Assembly (NCBI RefSeq): GCF_040436345.1
Contig: NC_133218.1
Location: 2,170,021 to 2,234,020, forward strand
DNA from: Pagrus major
Taxonomy: Eukaryota > Chordata > Actinopteri > Spariformes > Sparidae
Reading direction: 5' to 3'
Length of the DNA: 64,000 nucleotides
Numbering within the stretch: the first letter of the stretch is position 1; the number at the start of each line of letters is the position of its first letter. A program made the translations under genes and the position numbers. A model generated the notes under the pieces. The model saw only the letters and a list, made by a program, of their open reading frames with translations. It was not told where the DNA came from and searched no databases. Positions 15,449-27,700 of the stretch are shown piece after piece.

Positions 15449-18400
15449 ATGATGTGTGCAGACAGAACGGTGTCGCAGACAGCAGAACATGGAAACGGTG
15501 GTTTGTAATTTCACTCAAACATTGCAGACAGAGGACAGTTCAGTACTTTTGTTTTATCGCATTATACGCCACAACACCAGCTAACTCATGACACTAAGCT
15601 AGCCAGTCAGCTAGCTAACATCAGCATGCTAACCTGCTCGAGTTGTGTTGCCATGTTAATGACGTCATTTACGCTGTTGGTGTCACAAAACAAAATAGTT
15701 TAAGTGACATTTTATAAAGTTGTGTTTGTCAATTTCAGGAAACAAGAGGACACCGTGTCCGTTACACGGCTGTAAACGGGTGTACGCAGACTTGGCCGCT
15801 CTGGAAAACCACATCAAGGCGCATGAGATCTCAGCTCAGTCCCTTCCTGGTGAGCTCCCGGCTGTGCATGTTGGCAGTAAATGAGATAACTGAGCAGTCA
15901 CTGGCCTGTTGCTGTGTGGCATTAACGTACACAGCCCGTCAGAGCAGCTGCCACCATGTTCCCCACACAGCAAGAAAAATTCGTCTGATTAAGAGAAGAC
16001 CTGACGCCTCTAACTCAGTTCTGAGCTCACACCATGTCACTGCTCATTCTGATGCTAGGCCTGTCTGACCCTGACAGTTAGAACATGCCAATAGCATGCT
16101 CATAACATTCTAATAACACGCTAATAAAGGGCAGGTTTGGATTTTTTCAAGATGCTAAAAGAGAAATTATTAATTAGAATAATTTTTCCTGTCCAAACTG
16201 ATACACTGGTATCACTGCACTTTTTTGGTGTACACAGAGCAACACTGAATAAGCCATGGCAGGATAGGATAGGACAGGATGGCTAAACTACTTTGTGTCC
16301 TCTCCACAGGAAAGGTCTTGCTGTGCTCCACTGTTGGCTGCGATGGTTCCTTCCCAGACATGCAGAAACTGATGGAACATATGAGGCATCATCACAAGCC
16401 CAACATATTCTTCCTGTGAGTTAATTTCCTTTATTTTTTAGTAAAATTAGTAAAAATGGTTTGAATAATGTGACGTTGCTTCTTTTTCTGTAGGTGTGAG
16501 AGCTGTCGCACAAAGTTGCGATCCTACCGTGGCCTCCTGACTCACCTGCACACCTGTTCCAAAGTGCCACGGGGCAAAACAAAGTCAACTGAACCTATGC
16601 CCCCTCTGGCTACTGCTGTGACCAACCCAAACATGACTCCCATGGCCATAGACCAGAACCCCCCTCTGCTGGACTCGGTGTCTACACCCCAGGAACTACC
16701 CTTCCAAATCCCAAACCCAGAAGGTTCCTTCCCTGCTGCTGTCCCTCAGTCAGACACTGCTGAACCGCCTCACCTCGGTCCCCCCTTCTTGTCTAACCCA
16801 GAGATCTCCCCTCCCCAGCTTGCTCCTCAGCAGCTCACAGAGGTAGCTCCCCAGCCTCAGCTCAAGAAAGATGCCTCTGCTCTGCCTCATTCTCTAAATG
16901 TAGCTGGCCTGTCAGCAGCTCCTGATCCTGCGGATAACCAGGGTCAGCACCAGACACAGACCAGGTCTCCTGGATCAGCTCCTCACTCTCCTCCTGGGTC
17001 TTCAGCTGTCTGGAAAAAGAATCAAGGTGAAGCATCTCTTAGCCTAAAGCACAAAGCTGTAACCTGCCAGATGTGGGGACATGTTTACTTGGTTCATAAT
17101 GAAATCATTCCAGGTGCCAAAAGTCATCTAAGCTATACAAAGCTGGACACAAGCAACCCACCTCTGATTTTCTCAGTGTAGGCAGCTGTGTGAAAGAATG
17201 TCTATGTAGTTTTGTATAATACGTACATACAAATCTACATTGACATTTGAGGCTGATCTATTAAGAAATGAAATAAGTATTCTGACAATCAAATTTCAGC
17301 TGATGATTATGCCCAAAATGTGGACCCTTGGGGACACCACTCTGGTCCGGAATGTAGCTTTTTTTTCTCTCAGAACAGAGAGAATTAAATTAACTTTAAG
17401 TTTTGATTAGATTTGACAACAACTCTGCTGATTATCTGTCAGTGCAACAAAATCCACAGGCAAGGGAGACAGTATAAACAATTTATAACCATGCAGAACA
17501 TTAACCCCCTCAAATGTAATGTCTTTGACTACAGTCCTCGCTGTCAACTCAATGTCCGCAGCAGTTATGTGTTACACAGCCATACTGACCTTGGTATGCC
17601 GATGGAGAAATGCTATGAAGAAGCTAAAAATGGACGATAATTGTATATAATGGCTAACTTGTGTTGCACTCGCTTTTCTAGTCTACTGACAGCTCAAAGC
17701 ACTTTACAATATTTGTAATATTCACCCATTCACACACACATTCATACACTAATGGCAGAGGCCACCATGCAAGGTGCCAACCTGCTCATCAGGAGCAATG
17801 TGGGTTCAGTATCTTGTTCGTTCTGCCTGATAAGCCAAAATGAGCCCAGTAGTGAGGTGTTCACATCAGCAGCAGAGGGGGGAGGAGAGAAGGCGCATCA
17901 TGACACAGGACTGTTGTTGTTCTAAACAGTGGAGTCCAGGAACCAGATGCTTAAAACCGCTTAGATTCATGAAAACTGTGTACACATAAAGACAGAAATA
18001 TGCATACATTCAGATTTATAAAGCTGTGTGTATGCCTGATTCTGTTTTATAAATCTCAACCATTAAGGAAATGAGTGACATGTACAAGCTTCAATTCCAC
18101 GCCGACAGTTATTCATCAATGGATGTAGAAACACTGTTTAACAACTGTTTGCATATCAGTACTTGTGCCCTCTCCACCACTGATTACACCTGTCAATGAT
18201 GGGAACAACACAGAAGAAAAAAAGTCACACTGATTGTGTCGTATCATTGAGGTTTAACAGTATCAGAACAGCTGCCAGTACATGTTCCTGTTAACCTCAG
18301 CTGTGGCTATTTATAGCACCCACACTTGTACATGTAAACCATCTTCCCACCATTATCTTGGTCATTATTTTTATACATCAGAAGAATGATCAGTGATTAA

Positions 18401-18835
18401 TGTCTAGAGCGCCTATTGAAACAGACGTTACAACGATACTTCCAGACGGCAGCAGGGTCTTTAAGCATCATCTTCTAGGTTGTGTTGATACCTTTCTGTA
18501 GCTGGGGTCTGTAGGGTGATGTGAATGTTCTCTGGGCCAGAATGCAATATCTCCATTGTTTTGTGATTATGAGTCAGTTTGATGACTGAGAAACAACTTT
18601 TTGAATTGGAAAGTGTTACATGCAGTTCCTTTATTCAGACATAAATTTGTCCTTTCACCCATTAGGTATGGCCTGCAACAGACGAATCCTCTGGGAGCAC
18701 ACTAAAGGCCGTTACACATGTGTGCAGTGTGGCCACTCAGTAACCAACCGTAAGGAAATGACTCTACACATCAACACTCATCACAGCGGTAACAAACCTG
18801 CAGAAGACACAGGGAACTCTGCCACTAGCACATAG
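15449..18835 (+). CDS. znf414: Zinc finger protein 414 homologue
   Basis: Five exons join in frame to 323 aa: 15449-15500, 15739-15849, 16310-16415, 16494-17026, 18666-18835 (972 bases including TAG). The start is an ATG-ATG pair; the first ATG is used. Finger 1 is CPLHGC-x12-H-x3-H, finger 2 is CSTVGC-x12-H-x3-H, finger 3 is CESC-x12-H-x3-C (a C2HC type), and finger 4, in the last exon, is CVQC-x12-H-x3-H. A Pro/Ser/Gln-rich linker sits between fingers 3 and 4 and ends SSAVWKKNQG, a motif shared with ZNF414. It is probably a nuclear DNA- or RNA-binding protein; its function is poorly known. The exon 1 donor (GTTTGT) is non-ideal. If intron 4 is retained the frame runs on to a TAG at 17179, giving a shorter form without finger 4. 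Convergent with mtch2. Confidence 0.85.
17690..17830. repeat. Dispersed SINE-like repeat in znf414 intron 4
   Basis: Contains AGCACTTTACAAT, AATGGCAGAGGCCACCATGCA, and GGGTTCAGTATCTTG. The same phrases recur at 61420-61500, so this is one interspersed family present twice in the window. Confidence 0.55.
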
Positions 18836-19022
18836 TGTGGAACCAGGATGACTCATTTAATTTGGGAAGCAAATGCTGTCTTTTTGATGTCCTCTCGAAC
18901 TTATCTTTCTGTTGATGGAACGTTCTTTCAAGAGTTTAACCAAGGAGTATCCATATTGTCTACACATTTGAAAACACTTACAGATAGGTCCTTACCACTA
19001 TGTTTTTATGGCATGTTGTAAT

Positions 19023-19028
19023 AATAAA
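19023..19028 (+). terminator. znf414 polyadenylation signal
   Basis: AATAAA about 190 bases after the znf414 stop, followed by further AATAAT/AATAAA-like words. Confidence 0.5.
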
Positions 19029-19099
19029 TAATATTTTAAATAATAAAAAATAATGTCATTCATTCTAGTTTATTCATTCAATGTAAACAAGTTGTTGGA

Positions 19100-20192
19100 A
19101 GTTGATGCTGTCAGGCCTGCAAATTCCAGATGAACTGAATTTGGGTTTAAAGGCTCAAATGCACTGAAAGAGACTACTGTGCATGTTTTGAAGTACACCC
19201 ACTGTTTAAAATGGCCAAAAGCACGGTAGATTATTTTCACCAAAGTCTTACTAGAGTGTTGTACTGGGTGACATGTTCAGTGTGGCGCACTGATGTTTGT
19301 AATAGTTTTTGAAAAACAGTGCAGCTCTGCAGCACAGCAGATCAAGCTTTGATACACACACAAGTTTATAGATACATTCACTGTCTGTCACTGAATGTAA
19401 TAGACTTGGTCTAGTGACAGTTACATCAAACTTGCCACCAGTGCCAGCCAGTCATTGAACTCTGAGCTGCTCTTAGATGCCATACTTTGCTTTTGTGCAG
19501 GATCCTTTTTCCTAGGTGCATGTACCATCAACATGTACTTTTCAAATTATAAACCAAGCCCCTTAATAAGAAAGACAAGGTAAAAAAAAAAACAAAAAAA
19601 CAAAGCAGTTTTTATTTGGGTCAGTCAGAATGAGTTGATACAAGCACTTGCCTGTTCAGTGCCAAGGGATTTTGGTCAGCTCAGGCTTTTCACCATGCCT
19701 CAGTTCATCTAAACATGCCCCTGATTAACCACCATCTCTAACTCTATTCTTTCCATTTGATTAGCATTACATGCCCACCAGGCAGTGAGCTTTACAATAA
19801 TTAACACATCAAGACAATACCACATGACAAGAGGTCCCACTTGATCATTAACATGTGTATTATAAGACATTACCACATGCAGACTGAAGTGCTGTTTTCA
19901 GCAAACAAATTCCATCACATGGATGAAGGACAGTCACTGTCAACAAATAATCTATGTATGTATTTGTTAAAAAGCATGGGGGCAGGGGGCTTTCTCATTG
20001 GTCTGTCATAACATTTTTCAGACAGTTTGTTTGACAGCACGTCCTCCCATCAATTTTTGTACATGTGGGTTTTAAAAAGAAGCAATGCATTTATACTCCA
20101 TCTTATATTGGCTCTTGATCCTGTAGTTTCATTCTGTAAATTTCTGTTAATAAATCAAAACCTGCTAGAAATCAACTGGAAACTAATGCGCT
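19100..20192. other. Intergenic region between convergent znf414 and mtch2 3' ends
   Basis: No supported coding sequence. It may include long 3' UTR of mtch2: a second minus-strand AATAAA candidate lies near 19608. An A-rich run occurs at 19580-19603. Confidence 0.4.
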
Positions 20193-20198
20193 TTTATT
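20193..20198 (-). terminator. mtch2 polyadenylation signal
   Basis: Minus-strand AATAAA (TTTATT on +) about 156 bases beyond the mtch2 stop codon. Confidence 0.5.
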
Positions 20199-20353
20199 TC
20201 ACGTGATGGCAGGTTAAGAGAAAAAGAAATAAACTTAGTAAACAAGTGAATACAAAAAAGATTAAGTGCCAACTGTCCAACCCCCAGATCAGGCAATGTT
20301 GATTCTTTCTGTTTTATTACCACAACTTTGTTCAGCTCAGTTCTCTTGAGGCT

Positions 20354-23300
20354 TTAAAAAAATCTCTTCTCCTCAATTGCGTACATCTTTCCTGCTGGAA
20401 GCTTCCGGAAAAATAAACTGTTGCCTCTGCTCATGTTGCCCTGAAATGAAGAGAGAAGTGTTTAGTAGTTGCTGGTGTTGCAGTATACATGTAACCAAAA
20501 GGCCAACTCTTTTTTGTCCATTTGAATTTTGACACAACTAATATGACACCCAGTGGTTGTATGTCTCCACAACTCATGTTGCAGTTTACATCCATGTCCA
20601 GACTCATAATATATGTAGTGAAGATTTTAAAGTAATTTAATATAAAAGGTATTAAGTGTATCTGGGTGCTAAATGGATGCATCAGTGTATTGACATGTAT
20701 AATTCTAGTGAGAAACATGCAGTCCTCACTTGGAGACTTTTATACTGTCATGTTGGTCTATGTGCAACATCTACTGCACATCTGTCAGCCCTGGAAGAGG
20801 GACCCCTCCTCTAGGGTTGAGTATGTTTCCAGTTTTGCCAGTCCGATCCAGTGTACAAGCTTAAATCAGTCTGATTTTTTTTCAGTGAACCAACTGAGCC
20901 AGCATTTATCCGGTGTAGGGGGAGAGAGCTGGCAAAATGCGGCTCGTTAGCAGGAGCCCTGGGATAGCCAAAAAAAGCAGCCCTTTTTATTTTTATTTTA
21001 TTTTTTTTACATTTGCAGGGATTTATTGTGGAAAACTCATATGCACTTGAAATGTAGCTACTGCCATCCTTTCTCAAGTTGCACTGAGCAGTCTTGGTGG
21101 AACGGTTGGTGTGAGATTTATGCAGATAATGTGTCACAGTTGTCCTGAGTTGTGGTGCATTTATAATGAGCACTGGTTACAGTGTCGGAGGAGGAGCCCC
21201 ATTCATCACCTCGAGCCCAGCATACTCCAGAAGATGTACAGGTAAAGTTTTAATAGGTAGGATCTGAGGAGTTTGTTCTCATACGGCTGGACAGTTTATA
21301 ATTGTGGTCGGTTGACCCTACTCCTGGTGTGGGGGAAGCTGGGCTGGAGATGAAGCCGTTTGACTCGGTCGAGTGGTCTCCTGGTTCAAAGGTAGATGCC
21401 CAGATAAAGCTCAGGATAGCCTGTTGCTCTACAGCAGGAGAGGAGGGAGGAACAAGAGTTTCAGCTCCGGAGGGAGTTGGAACTTAGGCAATTGGAGGTG
21501 GAGGCAGAGACTGCCATTAAGATGCACCAGCTGATGCTGCGAAAGGCTATGGTCTGTTCTCCTGTCGGTGCCCGGTCTTCTGAAAACACTTTCGACGTAA
21601 TTAAAAATAGTTCTCTGGTTCCCCCGTTTCTTGTGTGGATTAATAGAATTAAAAAACATTAAAAACATTTTTAATAACTACCAAGATGCCCAAAGTTGGC
21701 ACGAAAGTTAACCAGCACTATGGTAGTAATTTATTAAATAGATGACAGAAATGAGAGGTTCTGTTTTTATCTCCCGGTCTTGTTTGATGAGCCTAAATTT
21801 AAACGGTAAAAGGAATAAATATATATATATATATTAAGAAATTAATTATGTGAACTGTCAATGTTTACATGTTGTGATCCATGTGATGGTGACTGATTAC
21901 AAAACAGTGCACAGTAGCGCACCCTCTGCATCCTACAAACGCAGTGCTTTACATGACATCTGCATTTCTCCAGTGTCTGTGGCACAGGTGTTTGGATGTA
22001 CTTACCTCTTTGCTTAGATGCCTCCAGCAGTCCACCCAGGTGGGATATACTGATGCATAGGGTGGCAGGCCTCCAGCAAGCCTGTGGAGACAGTGTAAGT
22101 ATGACTGCTTGATTTTACTCTTGGAGGAGGATTCACAACAGCAAATAATCTGCCAAGTCAACTCACCCGCAGTTATTGACGGCCATGAGGTTCGACACCA
22201 AAACAAAAGGGTACGTGAGCATACTGGCAAAGAACTGGAAGAAAAAAGCAGAGGAGGAACATGAGGACTACAAGCTAAGGACAGACTGGTGTGCTGCTGT
22301 TGTAGACGGCCATGTTTGTCACTCACCCCCGTCACAGCCTGAGAGCAGTTCTTGATTTCTCCTGTGTGACTCATCTGGACACAAGAACAGATGAACAGTG
22401 TTAATTCTATATTTTAGCTTGAACTGAAGACGGCTAAACACAAGCCCTCAACCCTCAACGCACTTTTACATTATTTTTTGGTGCACCGTGACTTTTTGTC
22501 GCAATTGTCTCAAGCTGCTGGTGCTCTTTTCTGCACATATCAAGTTCTCAAGGAGATTCTTAATGGTCTTTGATAAACTGCATTACCATGCGGCACTACA
22601 TAACAATTACGTTTACGTACTCACCTGCCTACACTTCTCCATCGGGCTGACTGTTGCTTTGTTTGTGTGACACACTACAAGTAGAGACAGTGTCCAAGGA
22701 TGCACAGGCCAACAGTCAGACTGGCTAGCAGTAGCACACTACAAGTAGTAGTGTGGGAAAATCCTGGCGTTCCTGATGTCCATTCTAACACTCAAGTGGG
22801 CAGCTCTGAGAGCCGCTTGTAGCGCTGAGAGTATGTGAATATGGACTTTAAGCAGTGATGGTTGAAGGAAAGGCTACAGCGTTCGAGAAATAAAGCTCCA
22901 CACTGCACATGCGCAATTCTATCGCAACACTTCTTGACGTTGTAGAACAGTCTACTACGGGAGAACGCCTGGTGTGCCGTACTCAGGAGTATGTCAAAAA
23001 GTGTTTTAAGGTAGTGTTACAGCCCTAGTGTTGTGGGCGTGTTTGTGTTGTATTTTTGTGTTGTGTTTCCACTCAGGTGTCGCCCTCATTCCCCCCCTCC
23101 TCCTTGCCCGTGTGTGGGGGTCCACACCTGATCCTACTTGCAACTTCGGCCGGGTAATATAAAGTGCTGCTGGTGCCAGTGGGCTGGGCAGCTGTGGTTT
23201 TCAGGAGCCAGAGTGACTGAGCCACAGACTGCACATTTTCTTTTGGAGACAAATCTATCTTTGTTGACCAGTGTTACTTTTTTGTAAATAAACTCTTTTC

Positions 23301-24642
23301 TAGTTTAACAACCACATCATGTTTCTTTTCCCTCCTTTATGCTCGGTTTTATTTTACTATGTTACTCCCCTCATCCCCTGGCCTTACAGGGACGTAACAT
23401 ATTTGGGGACTCATCCGGGATCGTAAAAGGAGCCAGAGAAACTGTTGGTGGAAGTTGTCCATCTGCGGTAGCTACCGTGGTAAGTACTGATTGTCCGGTT
23501 AGCCAGTGTCTAGCCGTTGCTACCTTGTGTGAGAGACTGCTTCTCAGGTAAGATAGGCGAGTGTCCAGCTGGGTTTTTAATCAGCCTTTCCTTTGGGCAC
23601 TCTTTTGTTATTTGGCCTTTTTTGTTTTCGGAGTAATCCTGGGCAGGGATAAAGTTCCCCGTCGGAGGCAGGCGTTTCAGGGCCTCGGCCGCTGATAGTA
23701 GCCTTTCAAGTCGCCTGGAGCCCAGCATACTCCAGAAGATTGTCCTCCCAAGGAGCCAAAAACCAAGCTACCTGCACCTGCAGACCCCTTGCCGCTGATG
23801 CAAAAAGCTCTGGTCAGCACCCAGAAAGGTGACCCATCCTTAGCAAAGTCTTTTACTGCAGCGAAGAATAACACTGGCGAGTGTGATGGGAAGCAATCAT
23901 TTTTTGTTGACAAGGGTGTGGGTAGTACAGTGTACCAAATAGGCGTTCCTCTTGAGTGTCCTTGAGCATGTATTGGAGCTAGCGCATGAACACTTGTGGT
24001 CTGGTCATTTGGGTGTTACCAAAACATATAATCGCATCCTCAGACATTTCTTTTAGCCAGGTATGAAGGCAGAGGTAGCGTGTTATTGTACAACTTGCCG
24101 CACCTGTCAGATTGTGGGAAAGCCGAACCAGGTTGTGCCTCCAACCCCTCTGCACTCCATTCCAGCTTTTGGTGAGCCACATGTAATTGTTGACTGAGTC
24201 GGGTAATGAATTCATGTTGATGTGTGTTGCCACTCATTTTCCTGAGGCCATTTCTTTAAGAAGAATCACGGCCCCAGCTATTACCAGGGATTTGACCAAG
24301 TTCTTTACTACTTTTGGTTTGCCTAAAGTAGTACAGACTGACCAAGGGACTAACTTCCTCTCCAACCTGTTCAAGCAGACCTTGCAATCATTAAGTGTTT
24401 CACTCTCTGTTTCGTTGGCTTGTGTGGGTTTCCTGAGTGATGATGGTTTGGAGGAGCACAGTGATGGTGAGCAGTCTGGTAGAGAACCGTGTGAGTTTTA
24501 GTTTGTATCAAGCAGCAAGAAAGTTGGAGCAGGGCGTGCATCAAATGCCACCATTCCGTGTTGCCCTACATGACATTCACGTGCTGAAACAGCCCTACCA
24601 TTTTATCTATTCATTTCTTATCATAATTAACACATTAGTCAT

Positions 24643-24733
<91 letters not shown>

Positions 24734-27700
24734 TCTGCCTCATCCTGGTTGTTTACAATTATTTTTAATCCATCGATGAGGATAAACAATCACTAGAAAG
24801 ACCAGCATGCCAGTAGCATATCAACATAGCAGCTTCGTCTTTCGGCAAACTAATCAGCGGGTGTTCAGAACACGTCACACACACGGACCATGGAGTGACA
24901 CTCCCAAACCGCCGCACCAACCTGTGCTGTTTTGCCGCAACATTGGATTTGATGGAAATGCAGCCTAAGGCTGCAATATAACAAAACGTGAAAAAAGTGA
25001 AGGGGTCTGAATACTGTCTGAATGCACTGTGAATGTTTACTGACTGGTGTATTTCAGGCAAATTTTTAAACCAAACCTCTATTAAACAATACAGAACCTT
25101 TAATTGGACTGATAGGTATGATACACTTGGCTTACCGAGTCATCTATGGCGTATGTATTGATGAGGTGAGCCAGCAGGTTACAGATCCACAGAGACAAGA
25201 CGTCTCCAAGCAGGCGAGGGATCAAACCACTAAAAAGAAACAAATACATTTCTGATTACAACATCTTTAATATGAAGAAAAGAATCAGCATACTGGGTAT
25301 AAAAAAAAACAAACAAACAAAAAAAAAACACTGCAAGACAACAGACATAGCACATGCCATTTACGAACGATGCCATTACAAGTCAGAAAGCACAATTAAC
25401 GTGGCAGGCCATCACACTAGGCAATCTGCCAACTTCTTGCTCTCACTCCAACAGTAAGGAAAAGTTTAAATGCTATTCCCTTAAAAAGGCGCTCTGTGGA
25501 ACTTCTGTGTGGTACTGGAAGCCGGTCGTTAGTTTATGTTGGCGGACTCCATTTCTAAACTAATGTTAGCTACTGTTGTTTGTTGTGTTGCTTTTGTTTT
25601 GTTCACTGAAAATCTGACCCGACTCCTTCACGAAGAACTCCACAGTCCAGTAGCATTAAACAACTTCAACAAATCCTCCACAAGCTTGTGTAGGCAACGA
25701 ACGGAGGCAGGGAAGGACTCGCATATGGCAATTAAAAAGGTAATAAAATGCCATAGTCTTAAACTAATAATGGTGACAAGCAGAAAAAAAAATTGTTTTG
25801 TCTGTGAACCTTGACAGTTATTATTGAGCCAAATGTTATACTTTTGTTAAATGTTTTTGTTGTTAAGCCATGTTCACAATTACTTGTGTGTCTTTTGTTG
25901 TCACAGCCAAAAGCAGAAAAAAAGGGTGGCATCTTCTTCTGTCACTGATTGTGATAAATGATCATATGATACTGTCTCAAATCAGTCGCAAGCCCCTGAA
26001 TTAAATCTAATTGAAATCATATTGTGGCAGACCTTTTGTCCCATTATCATGACAAAACCCACTAAAGTTGAAAGTGCATTGGACAAAAATCTGGTAATAT
26101 GTGTCATTTTATGGCAAAGTTTGATTTTTGTTAAGCATTTATGTAGTTATGAAGGCAGCACTTCATCCTGCTGGAAATATGAGTTGTTTGTCCCTATGGG
26201 TGTGTGGTTTTGTGAATTGTTATGTGTGTGAGAAAAAGATAAGGAGTCAAACTTACGCAAAGAAGCCCAGTATGCCTTCTTCTCTGTAGACTGTGATGAT
26301 AGAGTCAAACACCCCACTGAGAACAGAAGAAAATATATTTTTTAAGTTTTAATCATTTTCATGGCTCTACTCAGTAAAGTTTAAATCTAAAACATAAAAA
26401 AAATGTACCTGTATTTTGTTTCTCTCCCAATAAACTGGACCATACATCGCAATGTAATCACTGAAAAACAAGTTGAGGAAGATATCCAAACTAAAAATTG
26501 AATTGCATCACAACTGAGACCACTTCAAAGCTATAAGACAATCTCTGAAAGTATCACATGCATAATGTTTTGGTAGGTCAGTTAAGGCTATCTGAAAGAT
26601 TCAAACTGTTGCAGACATTCCTGACATACCATGAAAGGGATGTGTGACAATGGTGGCACAGGAACGAGCTATCATCTCCTTGGTTGTCTGCGGAAAAGGT
26701 AGAAAACAAGCAAATGAGATGTAGGTAAAAAACATCACACGAGGTGTAGATGCCAATACATATACATGTGTATGCAACAGAATGCATTTTTATTTCACAA
26801 AGATTAACTCACAAAATTAAAGAAGCTAATTTTATTCCCATTTTTTTTTTAATTGGGAAGGGAAGGAGTCAGAAAGTATACATAAGGTGTAAGTGTTTGG
26901 TGAGGATGAGGAAACCGCAGAGCAGCTTCCCAAGACCAAAAGTCTTGTCTATTGTTTCCCCAACTGCTGGAAAAGTGAACAGGGTTAGCCCTAAAGTAAG
27001 GGAAGACAACTCCCCTTTGCTTCCCAACTACAGTCAGGAATTTCAGCAAGAAAAGTTAACACGTGCAGACATCACTGAAAAAAAAGAAAGAAAAGCCCAT
27101 TCATTTTCATTTTGTGGGAAAACGAGATGGATTCTAATCCAAACAGTACATCTTCCTTATGCACTCTCCTAAACACTCTCCTGGCTGATTATTTGATTGG
27201 ATATCTCCCACCTTTCTATTGTTTCCTTGAACCATCATCAGTTAATCGCTGCTTTTCTTTTTGAAGCTGTGGAGAGGGTCTCTGATTGGTTGAGGTGACA
27301 GGAAGGGCAGAACTTTCATGCTGCAGTATATATTTGTTGCAAGTATCAGACAGACAGAATAAAAGGTAGGTATATAAAATCAATGATGATTTTGAAACAT
27401 TTCTCTTTCTTTCAGAAACTGATTGAAACTTAATCAAACAGGGCAGCCTTTTTGGAGTCTGAAATTATTTAACAAAGTCCAGTCAACTGGAGGAAAGGTG
27501 ACTGTTGAACAGAGCTGTTGTTGATCCGTCGTAAAGCCTAAATATAAAAATGACGAACCTTGAGATGTGAAAGTTGTTGGGGGACTTGTTTGAGCTACAT
27601 TATATTCAGATAGGCAGCTGAGGGGTTAAAACCTTTTTAAAAACACTATGGGTTGAAAATGCATTTAAAAAGGTAAAATCAAAGGATAAATAATGTGATG

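Noticed and set aside
22167-22234. Suspected frameshift in mtch2 exon 11
   Set aside because: Recounting the A run at 22200-22203 gives four A residues, so the exon is 68 bases and the frame is intact.
24607-24789. Cys-Val repeat ORF and its His-Thr counterpart on the other strand
   Set aside because: Translations of the CA microsatellite.
26750-27172. 140-codon + strand ORF in an mtch2 intron
   Set aside because: Contains no recognisable domain, overlaps a similar minus ORF and lies between confirmed mtch2 exons.
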